Positions 46,677 to 56,805 of a stretch of 64,000 bases of DNA are shown here, piece by piece. This DNA comes from Amycolatopsis balhimycina FH 1894. Lineage in GTDB: Bacteria; Actinomycetota; Actinomycetes; Mycobacteriales; Pseudonocardiaceae. Every line of letters starts with the position of its first letter. Position 1 is the first letter of the stretch. The DNA lies in assembly GCF_000384295.1 (NCBI RefSeq), contig NZ_KB913037.1, forward strand, positions 660,762-724,761. The letters run 5' to 3'. A program made the translations under genes and the position numbers. The notes beneath the pieces are model-generated. The model saw only the letters and a program-made list of their open reading frames with translations. It had not been told where the DNA came from and did not search any database.

Positions 46677-48509
46677 CTACGGCGGGTCCATCGGCGTGTC
46701 GACGAGCTGATCGAAGGCCAGGCCGCTGGTGGCCTCGCCGCGGCCGGTGCCCCGCCGGGTGCTCAGCCAGACCACCACCCGGCCGTCGCGCCAGCGGGTG
46801 CGGTTGTAGGCCACCGTGAGCCGGGTGCCGGTCTGCGGTATCTCTTCCTCATTCACGAAGTACCACTGGCCGCTGTCCAGGCCCTCTCGCAGGAGGGCGG
46901 TGCGGGGCCGGACGTCGGCGCCGTCGATCGCGCTCGGCATGGTGCCGCGCTGCAGCTGGATCTCGCGGTTGCCGTCGGCGGTGTGGACGGGCAGGAACGG
47001 GATCCAGTTCTCCGGGACGGTGTTCATCGCCTGGTAGGTGATCGGCGCGCGGGGTTTGTCGGCCGGGTCCTCCGGAGCCGGCACGAAGCGCTGCCGGTGG
47101 GCGAGCAGCTCCGCGGCCACTTCGCTGCCGCGGCGCGAGTCGCCGGTGGCCAGCCGGACGATCTGCTCCACGCCCCACACGAGGTTCGCGTTCTCGTCGC
47201 GCACCAGCGCCACCTCCTCCAGCGCCGGCCCGTTGGCGACCGTCGGCACCGACGGCGGCAGGAACAGCGCGGTGTCCGCCGGCACGTGCTCGGTGCCCGC
47301 GACGTCCAGGGTGAACATCGACCAGCGGCCGCGGTCCTCGTCGTCGCCCTCGCCCGCCGCGGTGATCCACCGCTGCACGCCGAAGACGTCGGTGACGGCA
47401 AGGCCCCTGATCGTGGCGATCGTGCCGGCGGGCAGGTCGCACGGCACCTGGAACCAGTCGTTGCTGTACACCAGGGCGAACTCGAGGAAGACGAGCCGGG
47501 CGAGGTCGGTGCTGTCCGGGCGCACGGCGGCGAAGTTCGTGCGGCCGTCCTCGATCGCCCACCACCTCGGCAGCGGCATCCCGGAGAACCGCACCGGGGC
47601 GGGGAACACCGTCCGGTTCAGCACCTGGGGCGCGGGGCCGGTGCCGCCGAGCGTGCTCTTCCGGTCGACGGAGAACGCGTGCCAGTCGAGCGTGCCGCCC
47701 GGGTACTCCTCGGCGGTCAGGACCTTCTCGCCGCCGCCTTCGGTGGCCGCGGCGATCGCGAACCGGTGCTCCAGCCGGCGCGGGTCCCACGCCGCGTCGC
47801 CCGCCGGCTGGTCGATCAGGTCCTCGAACCACGCGACCAGCTTGGCGGCCAGCTCCCTGAGCTTGCCGAAGTGGATGAACAGGATGCCGCCCAGCCCGGT
47901 CATCCCGTCGTAGGGTTCCTTGCCCGCCTTGAGGTTCTGGTAGAACGCGTATCCGTCCATCCGCCGCCCCGCGACGGTCTGGGTGGCCGCCCACACCTCC
48001 GGGTGCGCGACGAGCCGGGAGTCGGTGTCGGAGCCCGGATCCGGCAGCCGGATCGGGTAGTGCTCGACGTAGAGGTGCCGGTAGGTCCGGACGAGCAGGT
48101 CGGTGCCGAGGAGCTTGAGCCAGCGGCGGCCGATGGCCAGGCGCAGGTCGAACGAGATGCGGTCGGCGCCGAACGCGAACGGGACGGCCCGGCGCTCCGC
48201 GAGGGTCTCGACCGGACGGTCACCGGGCAGGTCCTCCGGTCCGCCGCCGAAGGACCGGAAACGGCTCGGGCGGGCCGCGGCGACGGAGTACGTCGCGGTG
48301 ACCGGGGACCCGCCGTCGGTGCCCTCGAACTCGCCGAGCTGCCACTGCCGGGTGAGCATCCACAATGGATCGCGGACCTCCACGCGCAGCGCGCGCTCGA
48401 AGTCCGCCGTGCGCGGCCTGCCCTCGAGCCGGTTCCACACGCCGACGGTCGGCAGATCGGTCCCGCTCAGCGCGGCGGGCAGGTCGAGGATCGGTGCCGG
48501 TTCGGTCAT
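46677..48509 (-). CDS. Large operon protein A, 610 aa, unknown function
   Basis: Last gene of the six-gene operon; its ATG at 48509 overlaps the TGA of the 1731-residue gene. No signal peptide or membrane segment. The N-terminal section has VEVRDPLWMLTRQWQLGEFE then GTDGGSPVTATYSV, a strongly conserved-looking signature. The middle section has DGYAFYQNLKAGKEPYDGMT and EEYPGGTLDWHAFSVD. The later part has PLPRWWAIEDGRTNFAAVRP, LEFALVYSNDWFQVPCDLPA and a strand-rich end with TRLTVAYNRTRWRDGRVVVW. I recognise no domain of known function. The conserved W, R and D positions suggest a structured enzyme or scaffold rather than a repeat protein. Confidence 0.82.
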   Translation of the reverse strand: MTEPAPILDLPAALSGTDLPTVGVWNRLEGRPRTADFERALRVEVRDPLWMLTRQWQLGEFEGTDGGSPVTATYSVAAARPSRFRSFGGGPEDLPGDRPVETLAERRAVPFAFGADRISFDLRLAIGRRWLKLLGTDLLVRTYRHLYVEHYPIRLPDPGSDTDSRLVAHPEVWAATQTVAGRRMDGYAFYQNLKAGKEPYDGMTGLGGILFIHFGKLRELAAKLVAWFEDLIDQPAGDAAWDPRRLEHRFAIAAATEGGGEKVLTAEEYPGGTLDWHAFSVDRKSTLGGTGPAPQVLNRTVFPAPVRFSGMPLPRWWAIEDGRTNFAAVRPDSTDLARLVFLEFALVYSNDWFQVPCDLPAGTIATIRGLAVTDVFGVQRWITAAGEGDDEDRGRWSMFTLDVAGTEHVPADTALFLPPSVPTVANGPALEEVALVRDENANLVWGVEQIVRLATGDSRRGSEVAAELLAHRQRFVPAPEDPADKPRAPITYQAMNTVPENWIPFLPVHTADGNREIQLQRGTMPSAIDGADVRPRTALLREGLDSGQWYFVNEEEIPQTGTRLTVAYNRTRWRDGRVVVWLSTRRGTGRGEATSGLAFDQLVDTPMDPP

Positions 48510-51500
48510 CGGGCCTTCCCCCGCAGGTTGGTGACGGCGAGATCGGTGCTGATGGTGATCGGCTGCCGCGTGGCCGACAGGATGGTCGCGGGCAGCAGGT
48601 GCGCGTACGCCGTCCCGTCGAGGTGCTCCGGTTCGACGGCGCGGAGCCGCGCGAGGTCGAAGGTCTCGGTGACGGCGGCGAGGAGGTCTCCGTCCGCCCA
48701 GCCGTCCGGCCGCGGCGGCGTCACCAGCAGCATGACCTGGGGCGGCTCGGAGTCCGGCGCGTCGTAGTGCACGGCGAGCGCGGTCGTCTCCCGTTCGGCG
48801 GGCACGACCTCGGTCCACTCGTCGAACAGCAGCCCGCAGTGGGAGTCGCCGCCCAGCAGGGGTTCCTGCGCGTAGTGCGCGGTGAACAGCAACCGGTCGG
48901 CGGTGACGTCGCTGTCGGCGTGGAACTCCATGCCCAGCCAGTGGTCGTGCCTGCGGTAGGGCAGCTGGACCGGCGTGAGCACCGGTTCGGCGTGGCCCAG
49001 CAGGTCGCCGAGCAGGCCACCGGGCCCGCGCAACGCGTCGCTGAGGAGGACCACGCGTTCCCACAACCGCGGCTTCTCGCGCACGCGGGCGATCCCGTGC
49101 AGCCAGTCGTCGACCGGGAAGTCCCGGCCGTGGGCCTCGACGAGGTGCTCGACGAGCTCGCCGCTGTCGTCGACGGCTTTCTTCCAGTCCGCGTCGAGCT
49201 GCGCCGGCGGGGTGAACTCGGGCACGACGAGTACGTCCTCGCCGAGCATCGCCCGCAGCGCCGTGGTCGCGATCCGGACCCGGTCCGGCCCGGTGACGGC
49301 CTTGTCGTAGTCGGCGAGCGTGGTCTTCGTGGCTTCGAGCCGCGCGTCGAGGTCCCCCAGCAGGGCCTGCGTGCGGGTCAGCAGCTCGGCCGCGTGCCCG
49401 GTGATCCGGTTCTCGAACGGTTTCAGGTCGAGGCCGGTCGAGTCGAAGTCGGTCAGCGGCAGGAGGGCGGCGATGTCGGTGTACAGCCCGCTGAGGGTCT
49501 TCTTCTTCGACGCGGCCTGGCCGGCGAGCGCCTGTGTGCGGGTGGTGAACGCCTGCCGCCGGTTCCCGACGATCACGCGCAGCTTCGCCGGCGTGGCCGG
49601 CCGGGGCACGGCCGGTTTCGTGGTCAGCAGCGCCTCGGCCTGCTGCAGGATCCGGAAGCGCTCACTGTCCGGTGTGGACGGTGGGAGTGCGTCGTAGGCG
49701 GCGATGAGGGTGGTGGCCCGCGCGAGCGTGGCGCTCATGCGGTCCGCGGCGGCGGCGACGGCCGCGAGCAGGTCCCGGTAGACGCCGCCGCGCCACAGGA
49801 TCGCCTCGCCCCAGCCGCTGCGGACCATGCCGAAGCGGCCGGCCTCGGCGGCGAGCCGCGCGTAGCCGGTGAGCAAGTCGTCGATCCGCTTGAGCACCTG
49901 GGCCGGCACCGCCACCACCGCGACCAGGTCGTCGAAGTACTCCTTCGTTTTGTCGCGCAGGTCCTGCGTCGCCTTGCGGACCGCGGCCGGCCGCGGCCTC
50001 GGCACGGTGACCGCGTCGTCGACGGTCCGGTCCACCGCGCCGCCCGCGGGCATCAGGTCGGTCACCCGCAGCGGCCGCGCGGTGGTGAGCAGCGTCCGCA
50101 GCGCCGCGATCAGCGGCGAAGCCTCGAAGAACGTGATCTTGTTCTCGATCCGGTCGATGTAGTGGATGACCGGCTTCGCGTCGGGCCGGGGCGCGTCCTG
50201 GTCCGCCACCACCCCGAGGATCCGGTCGTCGAGGTCGGTGAGCTGCGCTTGGTCGACAGGACGGACCCCCGACAGCAGGTCGATCGGCGCCAGGCCGATG
50301 TCGAGCTGCGTGACGACCCGCTGCCGCGCCGCCCCGGTCACCGGGTCGGTCCACCGGACCACGGCCGCGACGTCCTGCCGCGCGGGCAGCAGGTCCTTCA
50401 GCCAGTCGTCGACCGAAGGCTCCGCCATCGCGCGCGGGGTCGCCCCGGGCGGGACGCCGTGGGTGAGCCGCAGGCCGAACCGGTGGGTCAGCGTGGCGCC
50501 GCCGCGGGGCGTGCGCACGACGGCCGGATCGGGCGGGAACCCTTCCTTGCTGTAGGCGTCGAGGGTCGCCGCCGCGCGGTCGGTGTTGCCGAGCAGCGCC
50601 TGGTGCGTGCCCTCCGCCACGGCGAGGTCGGCGAGCGCGTCGTGGATGTCGACGAGGTCGGCCACCTCCTCGTCCATGACCCGCTTCTCGGTCTTGGTGA
50701 GGTCGGCGGGCAACCCGGTGGCGCCGTAGGGGTAGTGCGGCCGTGCGGGCTCGCGGGTGGCCCGGCGGACGAGCGCGAGGCCGTCGACGACCGTGCGGGC
50801 CTCCACCAGCTCGATCTCGGCCTGGTCCCCGGGACGCAGGTCCTGCAGCCGGCCGGCGCGCAGGGGGAACGCGCCCCGCAACGGCGTGATGACCCGGTCC
50901 AGTTCCACCGGGTCGTCGGGGTCTTCGCTGAACCGGTCGTGCAGGGCCCGTTCCAGCCGGTAGCCGAGCAGGGCACCGAGGGACTGGCCCTGGCGCAGCC
51001 CGTCGAGCAGGGTCAGCGCGGTCCGCACCCGGTTCGAGGCGAGGTTGATCGCGAAGGCGTCCTGCTTGCCGGACGCGCGGTTCGCGAGGTGGCCGGCCCG
51101 CAGGACGGCGGCGGTCGTCGCGTGGCTCGGTGACGGCGCGTGCACGTATCCCCCGTTGTCCGGGTCCCGCTGGGCGGTGGTGGTCTTGAACAGGGTCGCG
51201 AGGTCCCCGGTCAGCGGCACGTCGACGAGCGGTTTCTTCGTGGTGTCCCGGCGTTCGATGTTCTCCAGCCAGCCGTAGGCGCCCAGCTGCAGGCCGCGTT
51301 TCGGCGGTGCGGTGCCGTCGGGGCCGTAGCGCAGTTCGGTGAGCCGCTCGGTGACGAGGCCGAGCCGCCACGCGTCGAGCCGGTACGTGGCGCAGTCGAG
51401 GTGCTCGGCGAGCAGGCGTTCGAGCCGGGCGGTCGGCACGGCGGCGAGGCCGGCGATCGCCTCGAGCTGCCCGGCCAGCTCGGTGGTCGCCGGGTGGGTG

Positions 51501-53701
51501 CCGATGACGGACGGCAGGAACTCCCGGACCAGCTGGGCCGGGCTGCCCGTGATCGCCGCGTCCGGCGAGTAAAGGCGCAGGTACCGGCTCTCACGCAGCT
51601 CGGCGGGGAGGTTGCCGGTGATCTGGAGGAACAGCGGATCCGGTGACGGCGCCGGCAGGCCCGCGAGCCGCCGGGCCGCCTCCGCCCAGCCGAGCAGGAC
51701 CCCGTGGCGCAGCAGCAGGTACAGCAGGGCGGCGGGCGGCGTGCCGTCGCCGAACCCGTCCTCGAGCCGGATCCGCTCCAGGTCGGTTCGGCCGAACTCG
51801 GCGAGCCGGCGCAGGTAGTTCTCCTCGTCCGGCAGCGGATCGGTCTCCGACAGCGGGCGGTCGCCGACGAGCGGGCCGAGCAGCGGCTGCTGCACGTCGG
51901 TGAACAAGCGGTCGAGCAGGTCCGGGCGCGGGTGCGCGGCGTCGGCCGGGTAGCCGAGGCGGGCCAGCAACGCCAGCACCGGTGGCGCCATGTCGAGTGT
52001 GGTCAGCGCGGTCACCACCTGCGGGCCGCCACCGCGGAGGTTCTCCCGGTTGTACAGATCCGCGACGCTCATCGCGTACCGCTGGTGGTACTCGGCGGAG
52101 GTGGGCTGCAGGGCGAGGATGTCGAGGAGCCGCTGGTGCGGGTCGGCGGTGCCCGCGGCCCGGCCGAGGTGCTCGACGCGGGACGCGGCGGCCGTCCAGT
52201 CCTCCGTGGCCGCGTCGAGCAGCTTCGCGAGGCCACGCCGGTGGGTCGCGGTGTCCGGCCAGGTCATCCGCTTGAAGGAGGTCGTGGGCAGGATCCCGTA
52301 GGGCTGCCGCCCGATCCGGACGGCCGGGATCGGTCCCCGGCCGGACACATGCCTGACGAAGAAGTCGCGGGTCTGCGCGGCGACGTCGTCGGAAATGATC
52401 GGGTGCAGGGTCGTCTTGAGGTAGGAGCCCCAGGTGGCCGGCCACAGCGCGGTGTTGGCGGCCCGTGCCTCGCGCTGGTCGGTGCCGTCGGCGCCCGGCA
52501 TGCCGGTGAGGACAGCCGGGTCCAGCCCGAGCAGCTCGGCGAACCACCGGCCGTCGCTGCGGTCCCGCCACCCGCTCGCCGAGACGCCGAAGGCGCTGCG
52601 CCGCGCCGCCTCGGCCTCTTCCTGCTCGCCGCGGCCCGCCGGTGCCTGCTCGGTGTTGTTGGTGGGCGTGCCCTGCGGCAGGATGCTGTACCCGTTGGGG
52701 CTGCGAAGCTGGTTCGTGATCAGCGTGCCGAGCTCGGCCGCCGTCTGCTCCGGCCCGGACTTCTGCCGCAGCCCCAGCACGACCAGCCGGTCGACCCGCT
52801 GGTGGAACGCGGGTTTCAGCGGGATCCGCACCCCCATGCCGGCGTTGACGGCCTCGTCGAAGTTCGTCAGCCAGGTCAGCGCGGGCGGCACCCGCAGTTC
52901 GCCGGTCTCCTCGTTGATCTTCGGCTTGTCCTTGTCCTCGGTGGCTGCCGGGTCGGGGCTCACGAGCAGCGGTTCCCGCACCGGGTTGGGGGCGGGCTCC
53001 GAGAACACCTGCCGGCCGCCGACGTAGCCGATCACCTGGAACCGGTCCGGCAGCAGCGTCGCGCGGGCCGGCTGCGTCCACGCCTTCGGCCGGATCCGCT
53101 CGGCCGGCATCGGGGGCAGCACCAGGAACGCGACGGCGACGGCGTCGGTCGCGCCGGCCGGCACCGGCGTGAGCCCGACCGGACGGCGGGCCCGGATGGC
53201 GCCGGCCCGGGTGGCGCCGACCGCGGCGAGCAGGGCGAGGTCGGCGGCGAGCACGGCGCCGCGGTCGCCACGGGCCCGCCAGACGGCGGTCCAGTAGTCG
53301 ACGGTCGGCTGCCGGTCGTTCGCGGCGACGGGCTGGGGCGTGACGACGGCGAGCACGGTCGTGCCCGCCGGCACCGACGGCCGGTCGGCCGGGTTGGCCG
53401 GCTCGTGCTGGGTGAGCAGCCACGTCGCCCGGCCCGCCGGGATCCGGGCGACCAGCTCGTGCCAGGCCGCCTCCTCGGCGACCCGGTCGCCGCCCGCCCG
53501 CCACAACGCGGTCCAGTACGCGTCGAGGACCTCGACCTCGGCGGCGGTGAGCTTGTCCTCGAACTTGTCGATCGCCCACTCGTCGGGGAAGATCCGCACC
53601 AGCAGGTGGGTGTCGGTGAAGTGGACCTCGAGCCGGACCGGGCCGAGCAGCACCGGGTACGCACCGCTCGGCTCCGCGGCGGCGAGCACGTCGTCGGTCA
53701 T
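48506..53701 (-). CDS. Giant operon protein B, 1731 aa, unknown function
   Basis: The ATG at 53701 overlaps the stop of gene C. The N-terminal 60 residues (LGPVRLEVHFTDTHLLVRIF, DEWAIDKFEDKLTAAEVEVL) resemble a tail- or spike-like beta domain. The middle includes GRQPYGILPTTSFKRMTWPD and repeated helical sections. Around residues 1000-1150 are LRPGDQAEIELVEARTVVDG and LPADLTKTEKRVMDEEVADL. The C-terminal 250 residues contain HDHWLGMEFHADSDVTADRL, SHCGLLFDEWTEVVPAERET and ALAVHYDAPDSEPPQVMLLV. No known catalytic motif, signal peptide or membrane segment is seen. Length, coupling and lack of known domains mark it as a core structural or toxin-like component. Confidence 0.82.
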   Translation of the reverse strand: MTDDVLAAAEPSGAYPVLLGPVRLEVHFTDTHLLVRIFPDEWAIDKFEDKLTAAEVEVLDAYWTALWRAGGDRVAEEAAWHELVARIPAGRATWLLTQHEPANPADRPSVPAGTTVLAVVTPQPVAANDRQPTVDYWTAVWRARGDRGAVLAADLALLAAVGATRAGAIRARRPVGLTPVPAGATDAVAVAFLVLPPMPAERIRPKAWTQPARATLLPDRFQVIGYVGGRQVFSEPAPNPVREPLLVSPDPAATEDKDKPKINEETGELRVPPALTWLTNFDEAVNAGMGVRIPLKPAFHQRVDRLVVLGLRQKSGPEQTAAELGTLITNQLRSPNGYSILPQGTPTNNTEQAPAGRGEQEEAEAARRSAFGVSASGWRDRSDGRWFAELLGLDPAVLTGMPGADGTDQREARAANTALWPATWGSYLKTTLHPIISDDVAAQTRDFFVRHVSGRGPIPAVRIGRQPYGILPTTSFKRMTWPDTATHRRGLAKLLDAATEDWTAAASRVEHLGRAAGTADPHQRLLDILALQPTSAEYHQRYAMSVADLYNRENLRGGGPQVVTALTTLDMAPPVLALLARLGYPADAAHPRPDLLDRLFTDVQQPLLGPLVGDRPLSETDPLPDEENYLRRLAEFGRTDLERIRLEDGFGDGTPPAALLYLLLRHGVLLGWAEAARRLAGLPAPSPDPLFLQITGNLPAELRESRYLRLYSPDAAITGSPAQLVREFLPSVIGTHPATTELAGQLEAIAGLAAVPTARLERLLAEHLDCATYRLDAWRLGLVTERLTELRYGPDGTAPPKRGLQLGAYGWLENIERRDTTKKPLVDVPLTGDLATLFKTTTAQRDPDNGGYVHAPSPSHATTAAVLRAGHLANRASGKQDAFAINLASNRVRTALTLLDGLRQGQSLGALLGYRLERALHDRFSEDPDDPVELDRVITPLRGAFPLRAGRLQDLRPGDQAEIELVEARTVVDGLALVRRATREPARPHYPYGATGLPADLTKTEKRVMDEEVADLVDIHDALADLAVAEGTHQALLGNTDRAAATLDAYSKEGFPPDPAVVRTPRGGATLTHRFGLRLTHGVPPGATPRAMAEPSVDDWLKDLLPARQDVAAVVRWTDPVTGAARQRVVTQLDIGLAPIDLLSGVRPVDQAQLTDLDDRILGVVADQDAPRPDAKPVIHYIDRIENKITFFEASPLIAALRTLLTTARPLRVTDLMPAGGAVDRTVDDAVTVPRPRPAAVRKATQDLRDKTKEYFDDLVAVVAVPAQVLKRIDDLLTGYARLAAEAGRFGMVRSGWGEAILWRGGVYRDLLAAVAAAADRMSATLARATTLIAAYDALPPSTPDSERFRILQQAEALLTTKPAVPRPATPAKLRVIVGNRRQAFTTRTQALAGQAASKKKTLSGLYTDIAALLPLTDFDSTGLDLKPFENRITGHAAELLTRTQALLGDLDARLEATKTTLADYDKAVTGPDRVRIATTALRAMLGEDVLVVPEFTPPAQLDADWKKAVDDSGELVEHLVEAHGRDFPVDDWLHGIARVREKPRLWERVVLLSDALRGPGGLLGDLLGHAEPVLTPVQLPYRRHDHWLGMEFHADSDVTADRLLFTAHYAQEPLLGGDSHCGLLFDEWTEVVPAERETTALAVHYDAPDSEPPQVMLLVTPPRPDGWADGDLLAAVTETFDLARLRAVEPEHLDGTAYAHLLPATILSATRQPITISTDLAVTNLRGKAR

Positions 53702-56700
53702 CAGAGCAACATCTCCTGAGCGTGGACGGCCATCAGCACGGGCGCCTGGAACAGGACGTAGGCGATCTCGGCTGAGCTCAGCCCCGCCTGCCACACCGGG
53801 ATCCACCCGTCGTCGTCGTGCTGGCCCTGCTTCTCCGCGTCGGCCGCCGGGTCGCTGAGGCGCACCAGCGGCACCGTCTTCGCCGGGTCGTCGACGTCGA
53901 GGAACCGGTCGCCGGGGTCGGTCACGGCGGCCCAGGTCAGGTCGTTCCACGTTTCGACGTCGACGACCGGCCCGTCGTCGAGGCCGAACCGCGGTTCACC
54001 GGGCCGTTCCTTGATGACGAAGAACCACCCGGGGTCACCGCCGTTCGGGTCGCCCTTGGCCTTCTTCTTCGTCAGGTCGAACCCCAGCAGGTAGATGTCC
54101 GGTGCGACCTGCGCCTCGTACAGGGGAAGCTTGATTTCGCCGGTCGTCGGGTGGGCCGGGTCGTGCGGCTCGACCGGGACGCGCTCCTTCTTCAGGTCCG
54201 GGTGCTGGTTGTCGGGGAACCAGGCGGCGCGCTGGGCGTAGACGGCGGCGTTGGGGTACTTCTTGAGCAGCTCGCCCCTGATCACCAGCACGAGCTCCTC
54301 TTCCTGCTCGATGTCCCGGTTGTCGTGCGTGCCGAGCGCGGAAGCCCTGTCCCACAGGTGGATGGGCGGGATGTCGTAGAGCCGCTCCCGCCGTGCGGCC
54401 TCGGATTCGCCGGGCCGGGGCAGCTCGGTGCGGGGGTCCCAGAACTGGCGGAAGGTCGTGCCGCGCTGGTCGGCCGGGTACTCCCGCCACAGCAGTTCCC
54501 GGTTCATCTCGAAGTTGAGCCCGAGCAGGAACGCCTCGATGAACTTCTGGTTCGTGCTCAGCAGGCAGATCGTGTTCGGCGGGACCTTGCCGAGGTTCGG
54601 GACGAACGAGTCGACCGACAGGTCGAGCAGCGCCCGGTACATCGGCAGGTCGATGACCGGGTAGGCCATCACCTCCTGGAACCGTTCGGCGAACGGCCGC
54701 AGCCGCTTCGGCACGGCGATCGAGTCGAGCACGGCCGCCGGCACGGTGGCGTCGGAGTCGAGGCCGGTGAGCATCGCCCCGGTGGCCGCGGCGACGCCGA
54801 GCAGCTCGGGCGGCTCGGCCTGCCCACCGATCCCGGCGACGCGCCAGGCGTCTTCGACGTCGAAGACCGCCGCCCGGAAGCGCGCGGCCTCCACGCTGTC
54901 GCCGCCGCCCTCGTGGGCCACGAACCCGGTGCCCGGCAATGTGATCCGGAAGTCGGCGCTGTGGGGCAGCTCGCCGGACCCGAAGACCGGGTCGGTCATC
55001 GTGGCGGCGATCTCGGCCGGGGTGACGACCGCGCTCGGGGTCCGCTTCGGGCCGGCGGCGCTCACGCCGCCGGTTTCCCGGTCCAGCAAGGAAACCAGCT
55101 CGTCCGGCCGCCCGGTGGGGAAGCCGAGTGCGCGGGTGAGCCGGGTGCCCGGCCGGGTGATCCGGCGCATCGGGGCGGACATCGGCGCCGCTGTGACCCG
55201 GCTGCGCGCGACCTGGTAGCCGACGGCGACCCGCTCCCCCGCCGCGCCGCCCGCGGCGAGGGCGGCCGGGCCCGTCCCCAGCCGGACCCGGGGGTGGGCC
55301 GGCGCGGTGAGGGTCAGCGCCCGCGCGGAAAGCGGGCCGTCGGCGGCGAAGGTCGCCGGCTCGTCGAGGTGCTTCTTCTTCAGCGCGAACCCGACTTCGC
55401 GCTGAAGCTGCGCGGCGCGGATGCGGGCGTTGGCGGCGACGACTTCGCCGACCTGCGCCCAGGCCGCGTCCATGAACTCGTCCTGCCGCTCGCGGACGAT
55501 CCGCGCGCCGAGGCTCGCGGCGACCCGGTACCGGGGGTCGAGGTTCACCCGGTGCACCCAGTTGCGGACGGCCGGGACCGGCGAGCCGGACCGCTCGTGG
55601 ATCAGCCGGGCGGTGCGGGCGTGCCAGCGGCCGTACAGCGGCGGCGTGATCACCGGATCACGCCGGGGCTCCGGCTCGGCGAGGTTCGCGTGCGCCTCGG
55701 CGGGCCCCCGCTCCAGATAGTCGTCCGCCAGGTTGATCCGCTCGGCGAGCGCGGTCTGGAACGGGTGGAACGGAGCGCCGTCCACCTCCCAGCCGTCCCA
55801 GGTGTCCCGGACGTCGTCCTGGTGGTCGGGGTCGGCCAGCGCGCCGCCGAGGTGCAGCACGCCGCCGATGGCGGCCGGCGTGGTGATGCCCGGGAGCCCG
55901 GGTGCCGCCTTGCGGTGGACGTCCATGTCCCGCAGGCCGACCTCCGCCGGGACGTGGCCCGGGTCGAGCAGCCGCACCAGGTACTCGAAGTCGCCCGCGC
56001 TGCCGGTGGCGAAGAACCAGCGGTGGTAGTACGGCAGCTGCCCGGGCAGCTCGTGCTCGCCCTCGCCCCAGGCGAACCGGGTGCCGACCGGCCGGGGCGG
56101 CAGGCCGAGGCCGGCGCGGCGTCCGCTTTCGTACGCGGACACGAGGAAGGCGTGGTAGCCGGTGTTCGGCGCGAGCCGCCGCGGGCAGATCAGCCGGGCG
56201 CACGCGTTGTCCGGGTTGGTGTCGAGCACCCGCTGCAGCGCGGGGAGCACGGCGTCCATGTTCGCCGACACCACCGGCTCGTCGAGCTCGCCGTTGACGT
56301 GGACGTGCGCGAACGCGCCCAGCTGCCCGAGCGGCGGCAGCACGGCCGGGTCGAGGACGGTGACGAACGGCAGGGGCCTGCCGGGCACCGCGGTCTCGGT
56401 GAACTCGCCGTCCTTCCCGTCCTTGTCCGCGGCGAGCACGACGAGCGCGAGCCACGGCGCGAGCCGCCCGCCGGCGTCCTTCGCGCCGGCCGGGCTGTAG
56501 CGCCAGAGGAAGTCCTCGTCGTAGAACTCGATGTGCGCGAGGTAGTTCGGCTCGACGTTGGTGATCCACGGCCGCGGTTCGACCCGCGAGACGGCGTTGG
56601 CGGCCACGCCGATCACGTCGCCGGGTCCGTAGATCTGCACGTCCCGCACGACGTCGGCGCCGAGGGGCGGGGCGTTGCCGGTGATCGGGTCGCCGGCGAC

Positions 56701-56805
56701 GTGCAGCGTGACCGGGATGGTCGCGCGGCTGGAGTCCCCGGTCGGCGCGACGATCTCGGTGGCGATGCCCGACCGCAGCCAGGGCAGGAACGAGTACGCG
56801 GTCAC
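53701..56805 (-). CDS. Large operon protein C, 1034 aa, unknown function
   Basis: GTG at 56805 overlaps the kelch gene stop; the product opens VTAYSFLPWLRSGIATEIV. Early segments YGPGDVIGVAANAVSRVEPR and WITNVEPNYLAHIEFYDEDF precede RLAPWLALVVLAADKDGKDG. Then come VTVLDPAVLPPLGQLGAFAH, helical parts and MTDPVFGSGELPHSADFRIT. The last third holds VPPNTICLLSTNQKFIEAFL, LGLNFEMNRELLWREYPADQ and WFFVIKERPGEPRFGLDD. No known domain, signal peptide or membrane helix is evident. Its place between the propeller and the giant protein suggests a shared complex. Confidence 0.82.
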   Translation of the reverse strand: MTAYSFLPWLRSGIATEIVAPTGDSSRATIPVTLHVAGDPITGNAPPLGADVVRDVQIYGPGDVIGVAANAVSRVEPRPWITNVEPNYLAHIEFYDEDFLWRYSPAGAKDAGGRLAPWLALVVLAADKDGKDGEFTETAVPGRPLPFVTVLDPAVLPPLGQLGAFAHVHVNGELDEPVVSANMDAVLPALQRVLDTNPDNACARLICPRRLAPNTGYHAFLVSAYESGRRAGLGLPPRPVGTRFAWGEGEHELPGQLPYYHRWFFATGSAGDFEYLVRLLDPGHVPAEVGLRDMDVHRKAAPGLPGITTPAAIGGVLHLGGALADPDHQDDVRDTWDGWEVDGAPFHPFQTALAERINLADDYLERGPAEAHANLAEPEPRRDPVITPPLYGRWHARTARLIHERSGSPVPAVRNWVHRVNLDPRYRVAASLGARIVRERQDEFMDAAWAQVGEVVAANARIRAAQLQREVGFALKKKHLDEPATFAADGPLSARALTLTAPAHPRVRLGTGPAALAAGGAAGERVAVGYQVARSRVTAAPMSAPMRRITRPGTRLTRALGFPTGRPDELVSLLDRETGGVSAAGPKRTPSAVVTPAEIAATMTDPVFGSGELPHSADFRITLPGTGFVAHEGGGDSVEAARFRAAVFDVEDAWRVAGIGGQAEPPELLGVAAATGAMLTGLDSDATVPAAVLDSIAVPKRLRPFAERFQEVMAYPVIDLPMYRALLDLSVDSFVPNLGKVPPNTICLLSTNQKFIEAFLLGLNFEMNRELLWREYPADQRGTTFRQFWDPRTELPRPGESEAARRERLYDIPPIHLWDRASALGTHDNRDIEQEEELVLVIRGELLKKYPNAAVYAQRAAWFPDNQHPDLKKERVPVEPHDPAHPTTGEIKLPLYEAQVAPDIYLLGFDLTKKKAKGDPNGGDPGWFFVIKERPGEPRFGLDDGPVVDVETWNDLTWAAVTDPGDRFLDVDDPAKTVPLVRLSDPAADAEKQGQHDDDGWIPVWQAGLSSAEIAYVLFQAPVLMAVHAQEMLL

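Noticed and set aside
48365..51133. A 922-codon plus-strand ORF opposite the giant gene
   Set aside because: It is the antisense shadow of high-GC codons of protein B: arginine/valine/glycine-rich and without any domain.
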